From: Mesorhizobium sp. YM1C-6-2
GTDB lineage: Bacteria; Pseudomonadota; Alphaproteobacteria; Rhizobiales; Rhizobiaceae
Assembly (NCBI RefSeq): GCF_003666685.1
Contig: NZ_RCIZ01000012.1
Coordinates: 62,001 to 126,000, forward strand
Direction of reading: 5' to 3'
DNA length: 64,000 bases
In this document: positions 56,817 through 64,000 of the stretch, piece by piece
Numbering within the stretch: position 1 is the stretch's first letter
Layout of the letters: every line of letters starts with the position of its first letter
The notes under the pieces: model-generated
Told to the model about the DNA's origin: nothing
Database searches by the model: none
The model's input: only the letters and a program-made list of their open reading frames with translations
Program-made: the position numbers and the translations under genes

Positions 56817-58226
56817 ATGACCACAGCCAAAGACATCATGAAGCAGATCAAGGACAACGACGTGAAATTCGTCGACCTGCGCTTCACCGATCCCAAGGGT
56901 AAGTTGCAGCACGTTACGATGGATATCGCCGAGGTCGATGAGGACATGTTCGCCGACGGCGTGATGTTCGACGGCTCCTCCATTGCCGGCTGGAAGGCCA
57001 TCAACGAGTCCGACATGGTGCTCATGCCCGACACCGAAACGGTTCATATGGACCCGTTCTTCGCGCAATCAACCCTGGTCGTCCTGTGCGACATCCTCGA
57101 CCCGGTATCGGGAGAGCCCTACAACCGCGACCCGCGCGGCATCGCCAAGAAGGCCGAGGCCTACATGAAGTCGGAAGGCATCGGCGACACGATCTATGTC
57201 GGTCCGGAAGCCGAGTTCTTCGTGTTCGACGACGTCAAGTACAAGGCCGATCCGTACAACACCGGATTCCATCTCGATTCGACCGAACTGCCGTCGAACG
57301 ACGACACCCATTACGAGACGGGCAATCTGGGCCATCGCCCGCGCGTCAAGGGCGGCTATTTCCCGGTGCCGCCGATCGACTCGGCGCAGGACATGCGCTC
57401 CGAGATGCTGACCGTGCTCGCCGAGATGGGCGTGCGCGTCGAAAAGCACCATCACGAGGTGGCGGCAGCCCAGCACGAACTCGGGATCAAGTTCGACACG
57501 CTGGTGCGCAACGCCGACAAGATGCTGATCTACAAATACGTCGTGCACCAAGTCGCCAACGCCTATGGCAAGACGGCGACCTTCATGCCGAAGCCGATCT
57601 TCGGCGACAACGGCTCGGGCATGCACGTGCACATGTCGATCTGGAAGGGCGGCAAGCCGACCTTTGCCGGCAACGAGTATGCCGGCCTGTCGGAAAACTG
57701 CCTCTATTTCATCGGCGGCGTCATCAAGCACGCCAAGGCGATCAACGCCTTCACCAACCCGCTGACCAACTCCTATAAGCGCCTGGTGCCGGGCTATGAG
57801 GCGCCGGTGTTGCTCGCCTATTCGGCCCGCAACCGCTCGGCCTCCTGCCGCATCCCGTTCGGCTCGTCGCCAAAATCGAAGCGGCTGGAAGTGCGCTTCC
57901 CCGATCCGGGTGCAAATCCCTATCTCGGCTTCGCGGCGCTGCTGATGGCCGGCCTCGACGGTATCAAGAACAAGATCCATCCCGGCCAGCCTATGGACAA
58001 GGATCTCTACGACCTGCCGCCGAAAGAGCTGAAAAAGATCCCGACCGTCTGCGGCAGCCTGCGCGAGGCGCTGCAGAGCCTCGACAAGGATCGCGGCTTC
58101 CTGAAGGCGGGAGGCGTCTTCGACGACGACCAAATCGATGCCTACATCGAGCTCAAGATGGCCGAGGTGATGCGTTTCGAGATGACGCCGCACCCGGTCG
58201 AGTTCGACATGTACTATTCGGTTTGA
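56817..58226 (+). CDS. glnA: Glutamine synthetase type I
   Basis: GSI makes glutamine from glutamate, ammonia and ATP as a dodecamer. The 469-residue protein has the beta-grasp [17 protein letters not shown] and [10 protein letters not shown], the catalytic domain with [17 protein letters not shown], and NRSASCRIP. The adenylylation site is Tyr398 in [10 protein letters not shown], so activity would be controlled by GlnE and P-II. A strong terminator follows. Confidence 0.97.
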   Translation: MTTAKDIMKQIKDNDVKFVDLRFTDPKGKLQHVTMDIAEVDEDMFADGVMFDGSSIAGWKAINESDMVLMPDTETVHMDPFFAQSTLVVLCDILDPVSGEPYNRDPRGIAKKAEAYMKSEGIGDTIYVGPEAEFFVFDDVKYKADPYNTGFHLDSTELPSNDDTHYETGNLGHRPRVKGGYFPVPPIDSAQDMRSEMLTVLAEMGVRVEKHHHEVAAAQHELGIKFDTLVRNADKMLIYKYVVHQVANAYGKTATFMPKPIFGDNGSGMHVHMSIWKGGKPTFAGNEYAGLSENCLYFIGGVIKHAKAINAFTNPLTNSYKRLVPGYEAPVLLAYSARNRSASCRIPFGSSPKSKRLEVRFPDPGANPYLGFAALLMAGLDGIKNKIHPGQPMDKDLYDLPPKELKKIPTVCGSLREALQSLDKDRGFLKAGGVFDDDQIDAYIELKMAEVMRFEMTPHPVEFDMYYSV

Positions 58227-58255
58227 GCTTTGCGGCCGACCGTTCCAGCAAGACG

Positions 58256-58283
58256 AAAACCCCGGCGACATGCCGGGGTTTTT
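58256..58283 (+). terminator. Rho-independent terminator after glnA
   Basis: AACCCCGGC and GCCGGGGTT pair around GACAT and are followed by TTTTC. It lies 30 bases after the glnA stop. Confidence 0.9.
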
Positions 58284-58310
58284 CTTTGGTCTGGTTGGAC
58301 AGGCGCATGC

Positions 58311-60086
58311 CTACAAACGTCCCAGCGTGAGCATGCCGGGGTCGCCGCGCCAAGCTTTGGCTAGTTCGTCGGAAGCTTTCTGTTCGGCCAGCGCGTCGCC
58401 CTTGGCTTTGGCCGCCTCCTTCAACCCATTGAGAGCCCAGGCGCTGCCCTGCTCGCGCTCCAACGCCATTTGGAACTCCTTTTCCGCTTCCACCGGCTGG
58501 CCCGTCGCAAGCAGCGCTGCGCCGAGCGACTGCCTTACCGGATAGTACCAGAACGGCGGCTCCATATAGGGGATGGTGTCCTGCGCCGCCGCAGCCTTTT
58601 TCAGGACCTCGACGGCGGTCTTCTGATCGTCCTCGGCCTGCGCAGCCCGGGCGAGCACGACGTCACCGGCGACCTGGAGCACCGGACGCGCCGGAATGCC
58701 CCATGCGTCGAGAACAGACCAATCCGTCTCAGTCAGGATCTTCTGGATTGCATCGGCCTCCGCGCGCGCTCCAGCCGCATCCTTCTTGGTCGCAAGGGCA
58801 GCGCCCCGCGCGTAGTGCCACATCGCCTTCACGTAAGGCGGTGCGCCCGGAGGATCCGGCAGCGCAAGCACGGTGTCCGGATCGGCGTATTGCGCCCAGG
58901 CGAAGTACGGGGCCGCCTTGACCGGTTGGGAGATGGGTATGGCTGTCGCAACGTCGTTGCTCAGCCATTTATCGAGTTTGTCCGCCTGCTCGAGGACGGT
59001 GGCTTTTTCGCCGAGCAACGCAGCCGACACCAGCACGAAGTGGACGTTGTGGGAATAATAGCCGATCGGATAGACGCCCACTGCTCCTGTCTCGGCTATG
59101 TAGGTCTCATCGACTTTCGAGGCTGTCTTGTTGGCGTCCAGCGAATCCCCATAGCGGCCGATCCGGTAGTAGATATGGCTCGGCATGTGCACGATGTGCC
59201 CGGCGCCGGGCATCAGCGCCGCGAGGCGGTCGGCATAGGGTTCGCCCCGCTCGGGGCGATCGGACGCCTCGACGAAATGGATATAGAGGTGCATCGCCCA
59301 GGGATCGTCGGGCTTCTTGGCCAGGACCGCTTCCAGGCGTTTCTGGATATCGGCGCCACGGCCCTTCGGCACCTTGCCGCCGGGTTCCCAGTAGTCCCAG
59401 GGCTGGGTGTCCATGCCGGCTTCGGCCGCCGCGACCGCCAACAGCAGATCGTCGGGATATTTGTCCGACAGCGTTGCCATGGCGTCGGCGAAGGCGGCGT
59501 CGAGCGGCGGCCGCTCGGCGTTCGGGTCGTCCGAATAGCGCGTCGCGACAGCCTCGATCAGCGCCTTCTCCTTGTCGGTCGCGCCGCCCGCCAGCGCCTG
59601 TGCTTTGTGCAACGCCGCCAGCGCCGGCCCGTTCGCCTCGGGGGCCATGGGCACATTGATGTTGGGGCCCAGTATCAGCGCCTCGCCGAGGAAGCAGAGC
59701 GCGCAGTCCGGATCGAGGCGCTGGGCTTTCCGGAACGACCGTTGAGCTTCGGCGTGATTGAAGTTCGCGGCCAGCTTCAGTCCCTGGTCGAAATAGGCCT
59801 GTGCTTCTGCATTTTTCGTGCTGACGGGATAGCTCAGCGAGCCAAGGTCTTTCCACAGCGGCACGTCGCCGTCTTCATAGGCTTTCGCGGCCGCGGTGTC
59901 CTTCAGGTCAGGCGAAACGGTTGCAACCAAGCAATGGGCTGCTTTCCGTAACTCGGTAGCGGCAGCTTCGCGCAGCCGGGCGGCATCGGAATTGTCGCCT
60001 ACAAAAGCAATCGCTGCACCCGCCCCAAGTCCTGCAAAGGCAAGCGTCGCCGCTCCTGCGCGCGGCAGGAAATCACGTGTTTTCAT
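58311..60086 (-). CDS. Exported tetratricopeptide repeat protein
   Basis: The 591-residue protein starts with a signal-like or membrane-anchor sequence (RAGAATLAFAGLGAGAAIAFVG). Helical TPR-like repeats follow, with AEAQAYFDQGLKLAANFNHAEAQR and LDPDCALCFLGEALILG near residues 95-140, and a C-terminal repeat PVEAEKEFQMALEREQGSAWALNG. The middle part has HMPSHIYYRIGRYGDS and IGYYSHNVHFV, a His-rich segment conserved in a widespread family of unknown function. It is convergent with glnA. No catalytic function is clear. Confidence 0.82.
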   Translation of the reverse strand: MKTRDFLPRAGAATLAFAGLGAGAAIAFVGDNSDAARLREAAATELRKAAHCLVATVSPDLKDTAAAKAYEDGDVPLWKDLGSLSYPVSTKNAEAQAYFDQGLKLAANFNHAEAQRSFRKAQRLDPDCALCFLGEALILGPNINVPMAPEANGPALAALHKAQALAGGATDKEKALIEAVATRYSDDPNAERPPLDAAFADAMATLSDKYPDDLLLAVAAAEAGMDTQPWDYWEPGGKVPKGRGADIQKRLEAVLAKKPDDPWAMHLYIHFVEASDRPERGEPYADRLAALMPGAGHIVHMPSHIYYRIGRYGDSLDANKTASKVDETYIAETGAVGVYPIGYYSHNVHFVLVSAALLGEKATVLEQADKLDKWLSNDVATAIPISQPVKAAPYFAWAQYADPDTVLALPDPPGAPPYVKAMWHYARGAALATKKDAAGARAEADAIQKILTETDWSVLDAWGIPARPVLQVAGDVVLARAAQAEDDQKTAVEVLKKAAAAQDTIPYMEPPFWYYPVRQSLGAALLATGQPVEAEKEFQMALEREQGSAWALNGLKEAAKAKGDALAEQKASDELAKAWRGDPGMLTLGRL

Positions 60087-60138
60087 CTAAGCCTCCTATG
60101 GCTTTATCAACGAGGAAAAGCCTTGATCGCAGCTCGGC

Positions 60139-60175
60139 GATCGTCGCGGGCGTAAAGGCGGTGCCCGCGACGATC
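60139..60175. repeat. Strong hairpin between the TPR gene and the hydrolase gene
   Basis: GATCGTCGCGGGC (60139-60151) and GCCCGCGACGATC (60163-60175) are perfect 13-base arms around an 11-base loop. It lacks a T-run in either direction, so it may be an operator or mRNA-end structure rather than a simple terminator. It sits about 50 bp upstream of the TPR gene and downstream of the hydrolase gene. Confidence 0.55.
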
Positions 60176-60228
60176 ATAATATCACCTTTTGCTAATTTGT
60201 CGAAGAGGCATGCTGAAACGTCCCGGCT

Positions 60229-61119
60229 TCAACGTGTCGTTCCGCAGCAGCAGGCACTCAACGGATCAGTGTTTCCATTCGCTGCGACCAAGGATTTCGG
60301 GGCGCCCGGCGTTCGAGCCGCTCTCACGCTGGCCTCTATCAGCTCGGCGACATGAGCCGGATGGGTCGAGATCATGAAATGCGCCGCCCCGGCGACCGTC
60401 TTGAAGGTCGCGCCCTCGATCGACATCGCGACCAGGCCATTGGCGCGGCAGATCGCGGGATGGCTCCGCGCGCCTACGGCCACGGACACCGGAACCTCGA
60501 TCGCCGCCAGCATCTCCGGCGAGAGCGGCTGGTCATAGGCGCAGGCCCAGTCGAGCATGTTGACCGGCGTCGTTTCGACGGCATAGGCGCGCACCCGCTC
60601 GGGCCAGGCAGCGTAGGTCCCCTCGCCCCCGTAAAAATCGATCATCGTTCGGATCGCTTGCCGGTCGCCTCCGCGCCAGCCGGCGAAATAGGCGTCCGTC
60701 ATCTCGCGGAAGGCGCGATAATGCGCGTCCTCGCCGCAGTGCTTGAGAATGGATGGAACTGGTGCTTCAAGCACGGTCAGACTGGCGATCGGGACGCGCC
60801 TGCGCATGGCGACGAGCAGCGCAATCGCTCCGCCGAAGGAATGGCCGACGAGATGCACGCCCGCGCCGGCGGACGCCTTGCCGATGACCCGCTCGAGGAT
60901 TTCGACTTCGAGTTCGACCGACGGATTATCTTCCAGCCGGCGCTCGGCCGTCTGACCATAGCCGAGCAGACTGGTCGTCACGCAACGAAATCGTCCGTCG
61001 AGCGCCTTGACCACCGGCCGCCATGCAAGGCCGGTGCTGCACGAACCCGGCACCAGCACGAGTGTCGGACCGCACCCCTGGTCCTCGAATTCGATGCGCC
61101 CGCGCACGTCCTCGATCAT
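60229..61119 (-). CDS. Alpha/beta hydrolase
   Basis: The 296-residue protein has the alpha/beta-hydrolase core: the oxyanion region LVLVPGSCSTGLAWRP, the nucleophile elbow GHSFGGAIAL, and a late catalytic His in GAAHFMISTHPAHV. ATG at 61119 (GGAG seven bases upstream) is chosen; an ATG at 61170 would add 17 residues with no family match. The C-terminal 30 residues (SLVAANGNTDPLSACCCG) are unusual for the family. The substrate is unknown. Confidence 0.87.
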   Translation of the reverse strand: MIEDVRGRIEFEDQGCGPTLVLVPGSCSTGLAWRPVVKALDGRFRCVTTSLLGYGQTAERRLEDNPSVELEVEILERVIGKASAGAGVHLVGHSFGGAIALLVAMRRRVPIASLTVLEAPVPSILKHCGEDAHYRAFREMTDAYFAGWRGGDRQAIRTMIDFYGGEGTYAAWPERVRAYAVETTPVNMLDWACAYDQPLSPEMLAAIEVPVSVAVGARSHPAICRANGLVAMSIEGATFKTVAGAAHFMISTHPAHVAELIEASVRAARTPGAPKSLVAANGNTDPLSACCCGTTR

Positions 61120-61376
61120 GACATGCTCCGAAAGACAGGCCGAATCGCTGCTGCGATGCGGCGGTCCCATCGGTAGACCACCGTTGTTGCGGGTCAGCGC
61201 CGGACAGCCTGCCGGCCGGAAACGAACTGGTTACAGACGCGCGCAGGTCATGTCGTCTGCCGGCGGCGTCGCGCATGCCTGGAGGGTAGGCGCCCGATGG
61301 CGGAGGGAAGCGAGCAGGCAAAACCCCCGGCGGCAGGGCGCCGAGGGTTGGGATCGCGAACCAGGTTCGCCGGCTT

Positions 61377-62417
61377 TCAGGCCGCGGCCTTCTCTGCCGC
61401 GTCGACCGGAACTTCCGAAATCGTCTTCAAGACCTGCGAGGCGATCTGGTAGGGGTCGCCCTGCGAGTTCGGGCGGCGATCTTCCAGATAGCCCTTGTAG
61501 TCGTTCTTGACGAAAGAATGCGGGACACGGATCGAGGCTCCGCGGTCGGCAACGCCATAGCTGAACTTGTTCCACGGCGCGGTCTCGTGCTTGCCGGTCA
61601 GGCGCTTGTCGTTGTCCGGCCCGTAGACGGCGATGTGATCCATCAGGTTCCGGTCGAAGGCCGCCATCAGCGCTTCGAAATAGGCCTTCCCGCCAATTTC
61701 GCGCATGTATCTGGTCGAGAAGTTGCAATGCATGCCGGAGCCGTTCCAGTCGGTGTCGCCGAGCGGCTTGCAGTGGAACTCGATGTCGATGCCGTGTTTT
61801 TCGCACAGGCGCAGCAGCAGGTAGCGCGCCATCCAGATCTGGTCGGCGGCCTTCCTGGAGCCCTTGCCGAAGATCTGGAATTCCCACTGGCCCTTGGCCA
61901 CCTCGGCATTGATGCCTTCATGGTTGATGCCTGCGGCGAGGCAGAGGTCGAGGTGCTCCTCGACAAGCTGGCGGGCGATGTCGCCGACGTTCTTGTAGCC
62001 GATACCGGTGTAGTACGGACCTTGCGGGGCCGGATAGCCGCTTTCGGGGAAACCGAGCGGGCGGCCGTCCTTGTAGAAGAAATATTCCTGCTCGAACCCG
62101 AACCAGGCGTCGTCGTCGTCGAGGATGGTGGCGCGGCTGTTGGAGGCGTGCGGCGTGACGCCGTCCGGCATCATGACCTCGCACATGACGAGCACGCCGT
62201 TGGTGCGGGCTGGGTCCGGGTAGAGCGCGACGGGCTTCAGCACGCAGTCGGAGCTATGGCCCTTTGCCTGCATCGTGGACGAGCCGTCGAAACCCCAGAG
62301 CGGCAGCTGATCGAGCGTCGGGAAGGCCTCGAATTCCTTGACCTGCGTCTTGCCGCGGAGATTGGGGACCGGCGTGTATCCGTCCAGCCAGATATATTCG
62401 AGCTTGTATTTCGTCAT
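61377..62417 (-). CDS. glnII: Glutamine synthetase type II
   Basis: GSII is the eukaryote-like, heat-labile octameric glutamine synthetase found in Rhizobiales and related soil bacteria, expressed under nitrogen limitation. The 346-residue protein shows the family sequence EYIWLDGYTPVPNLRGKT, FDGSSTMQA, the catalytic GQWEFQIFG and NGSGMHCNFSTRYMRE, and the C-terminal SIRVPHSFVKNDYKGYLEDR. No adenylylation Tyr loop of the GSI type is present. Its sigma-54 promoter lies at 62501-62516 and an NtrC-like site further upstream. A GstI-like gene is divergent from it. Confidence 0.96.
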   Translation of the reverse strand: MTKYKLEYIWLDGYTPVPNLRGKTQVKEFEAFPTLDQLPLWGFDGSSTMQAKGHSSDCVLKPVALYPDPARTNGVLVMCEVMMPDGVTPHASNSRATILDDDDAWFGFEQEYFFYKDGRPLGFPESGYPAPQGPYYTGIGYKNVGDIARQLVEEHLDLCLAAGINHEGINAEVAKGQWEFQIFGKGSRKAADQIWMARYLLLRLCEKHGIDIEFHCKPLGDTDWNGSGMHCNFSTRYMREIGGKAYFEALMAAFDRNLMDHIAVYGPDNDKRLTGKHETAPWNKFSYGVADRGASIRVPHSFVKNDYKGYLEDRRPNSQGDPYQIASQVLKTISEVPVDAAEKAAA

Positions 62418-62500
62418 TTCGACCTCACGTCAGCAATAGTTCAATCCGAAGCCCTCGAAGGGCGTCTCCGGCCGGGAACGGCCGCAGCCACAAGGCGTTA

Positions 62501-62516
62501 AGCAAGCCGCGTGCCA
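62501..62516 (-). promoter_or_regulatory. Sigma-54 promoter of glnII
   Basis: On the minus strand TGGCACG-CGGC-TTGCT matches the RpoN consensus exactly, with the -24 GG and -12 GC ten bases apart. It would give a leader of about 70 nt before glnII. Confidence 0.88.
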
Positions 62517-62605
62517 GTCCGTAGCCAACGTTCAAGTGCAATGACGATGCGATGTCGTGTTCGACTGGGGGATGGCGTGCCATCCGGACCAGCATTTTCA
62601 CAGAC

Positions 62606-62622
62606 TGCACAACTACTATGCA
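62606..62622. promoter_or_regulatory. NtrC-like enhancer site upstream of glnII
   Basis: TGCAC-N8-TGCA, a 17-base near-palindrome, resembles NtrC sites (TGCACC-N5-GGTGCA). It lies about 100 bp upstream of the sigma-54 promoter, the usual enhancer distance. A GGATGGC-GT-GCCATCC palindrome at 62570-62585 lies in between. Confidence 0.5.
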
Positions 62623-62722
62623 GTTCATGATATTTTTGCAGGCATCATGCCCAAATGACTTGCAAACAACGGCTTATGCAGTACTGAATCTTTGTCGAAA
62701 GAAGTGAACGGGATTTCCGACA

Positions 62723-62920
62723 ATGGACGCGAAGACAAATCGCCCGTCGGCACAAATCTTGAGCTTTCCCGCCGGCGGGCATCGAACTGCCTCAATTTTA
62801 AGCGCCCAGGCCAAATTCGCGGCAGAGCTAAGGGCATTGCGCAAATTGAAGATCGCGCCGGAGACGGCCTGGTATCACCAGGAAGCGATCGACGGCGACC
62901 CTGGCACCCGCAAGAACTGA
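62723..62920 (+). CDS. GstI-like small protein (putative translational inhibitor of glnII)
   Basis: The 65-residue protein (QILSFPAGGHRTASILS at the start and ETAWYHQEAI near the end) has the pattern I recall for GstI, a small protein of about 63 residues encoded divergently from glnII in Rhizobium leguminosarum. GstI blocks translation of glnII mRNA when nitrogen is plentiful. Here too it is divergent from glnII, with a 305-bp region between the two starts that holds the sigma-54 promoter. The assignment rests on position, length and the ILxFPAGG and WYHxEAI stretches; the ribosome site is weak (GGGA, 9 bases). Confidence 0.65.
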   Translation: MDAKTNRPSAQILSFPAGGHRTASILSAQAKFAAELRALRKLKIAPETAWYHQEAIDGDPGTRKN

Positions 62921-63006
62921 GCGCAGGGCATCGAGAGCCGGGTTATCCGGGTCAATACCGCAGCTAGTCCAAAGCTATCTTCCCTTGGCTCCGTCCAATG
63001 CCTCCA

Positions 63007-63032
63007 CGTGATCCACCGCGCGGTGGATCACG
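63007..63032. repeat. Perfect 26-bp palindrome
   Basis: CGTGATCCACCGC is followed without loop by its exact complement GCGGTGGATCACG. It lies 12 bp after the stop of the peptide-binding protein gene at the window end and could end or stabilise that transcript; no T-run follows. Confidence 0.6.
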
Positions 63033-63044
63033 CAGCCGCGAAGG

Positions 63045-64000
63045 TCATGCGTCTGGGTCGAGCCAGACCTTGCCCATATCCATCTCGAAGGACGGGTGCA
63101 TCCGGTGGCCTTGCACCGCAGCCGCAGAATGGTTGTAGAGCTTGCGCCAGTACGGCTGGATGATCACACCGGACTGCTGAAGGATGGTCTGGATATCCTT
63201 CATGATCTCTCGCCGCGCGTCGGCATCGGACACCGACATCGCTCTTTCGAGCTTGCTGTCGAACTCCTTGTCCGCGAATGCGGTTTCGTTCCAAGATTCT
63301 CCCGACCGATAGCCGATCGCCAATATCTGGACCCCGAGAGGGCGCGAGTTCCAGGTCGTCAGCGAAAACGGATACTTGGCCCAGTCATTCCAGAAGGTCG
63401 AGCCTGGCAGGACAGTGCGTTTCACCTTGAAGCCCGCCTCCCGCATTTGGGTGGCGATGACGTCGCCGGTGTTCTTGTGCCACTCCTCGTCGGTCGAGAT
63501 CAGCTCATGCTCGAAATCCAGCTGACCGGCCTCGGCCATGAGCGCCTTCGCCTTGTCGATGTCGCGAGCAATGGGAGGAAGTTCGGCATATTCCGGGTGG
63601 ATCTGACAGACATGGTGGTTTTCCGCCACCGAGCCCAAACCGCCATAGCCGAGTTGCAAGACAATCTCGTTGTCGACCGCAAGCTGTATCGCTTGCCGGA
63701 CCCGCACATCATCATAGGGCTTGTTGCCGATGTTCGTGCGGCAAACGATGGTAGCGGCGGTGACGACCTCCGACTTGACCAGGCCCAGGCCATCGAGGAT
63801 CGAGACGAAGTCGCCGGTCGTCTCGTAGTTCGTATGAACTTCACCCGATTCAAAGGCGTTGACGGTAGCATTGGGATCGGAGCCGTAGTCGATGAACTCG
63901 ATACCGTCCAGCAGTGCTTCGCCACCCCACCATTTTCCGTCTTCGCGGCGCTTGTATTCGACCCGCACGCCGACGTCATAGGAAACGAGTTCGAACGGGC
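63045..64000 (-). CDS. Peptide ABC transporter substrate-binding protein (C-terminal part, truncated by the window)
   Basis: The frame is open to the right edge, so the N-terminus, signal peptide and start are missing. About 318 residues are visible. They have the SBP_bac_5 features: a DYGSDPNATVNAFESGEVH segment, NKPYDDVRVRQAIQLAVD, and an IQPYWRKLYNHSAAAVQGHR ending typical of dipeptide/oligopeptide-binding proteins. The substrate cannot be told. Permease and ATPase genes, if present, lie outside the window. Confidence 0.88.
   Translation of the reverse strand, partial: PFELVSYDVGVRVEYKRREDGKWWGGEALLDGIEFIDYGSDPNATVNAFESGEVHTNYETTGDFVSILDGLGLVKSEVVTAATIVCRTNIGNKPYDDVRVRQAIQLAVDNEIVLQLGYGGLGSVAENHHVCQIHPEYAELPPIARDIDKAKALMAEAGQLDFEHELISTDEEWHKNTGDVIATQMREAGFKVKRTVLPGSTFWNDWAKYPFSLTTWNSRPLGVQILAIGYRSGESWNETAFADKEFDSKLERAMSVSDADARREIMKDIQTILQQSGVIIQPYWRKLYNHSAAAVQGHRMHPSFEMDMGKVWLDPDA

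Overview
The window is high-GC chromosomal DNA from a member of the Rhizobiales, most like Mesorhizobium and its relatives (Phyllobacteriaceae). The evidence is a eukaryote-type glutamine synthetase II with a divergent GstI-like small protein, a phosphatidylcholine synthase, an IalB-family protein, an Omp25-type porin, an alphaproteobacterial LexA box (GTTC-N7-GTTC), and several rhizobial intergenic palindromic repeats. No tRNA, rRNA, CRISPR array or insertion sequence was recognised.

Layout. 1-5.6 kb: a partial CDS, ccdA, and a four-gene sugar ABC operon ending in a sugar-phosphate isomerase/epimerase-like protein. 5.7-16.4 kb: housekeeping genes (glmU, glmS, DUF502, recG, sdhE, mfd, ACT protein). 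16.4-31.6 kb: a FrnE-like DsbA protein, a lone peptide-binding protein, an IalB protein, hspQ, an AEC transporter, a UbiH-like hydroxylase, phosphatidylcholine synthase, a quinone oxidoreductase, a complete BMP-type (nucleoside-like) ABC transporter, an outer-membrane beta-barrel and a class III adenylate cyclase. 31.7-43.4 kb: TerC, then a copper-resistance island (cueR, DUF4396-multicopper oxidase fusion, YqaA-like protein, second multicopper oxidase, Cys-rich small protein, 2Fe-2S reductase, glutaredoxin, copA, copZ), then MarC and OsmC. 43.5-47.9 kb: ssb and uvrA around a LexA box and a 950-bp intergenic region with many hairpins. 47.9-51 kb: an AT-rich accessory patch (radical SAM protein plus membrane protein) and a vapBC-like toxin-antitoxin pair with palindromic repeats. 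51-56 kb: hypothetical, DUF3597, DUF72, methyltransferase and nnr genes. 56.4-62.9 kb: nitrogen assimilation (glnB-glnA, glnII, gstI-like) with sigma-54 promoters, interrupted by a TPR protein and an alpha/beta hydrolase. The window ends in a partial peptide-binding protein.

How the genes work together. The copper island reads as one CueR regulon. Three promoters (cueR, copA, copZ) share CTTCC-N6-TGGAA inside a 19-bp -35/-10 spacer. CopA exports Cu(I), CopZ chaperones it, and two multicopper oxidases probably oxidise it in the periplasm. The regulator itself carries a 1-nt frameshift, and so does the 2Fe-2S reductase of the copA cluster; vapC is also frameshifted. Real gene decay and sequence error cannot be separated here. 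The nitrogen genes form a P-II/GSI/GSII set likely under NtrC and sigma-54.

The least explained parts are the structured ssb-uvrA intergenic region, the radical SAM/membrane-protein pair, and the DUF4396-multicopper oxidase fusion.
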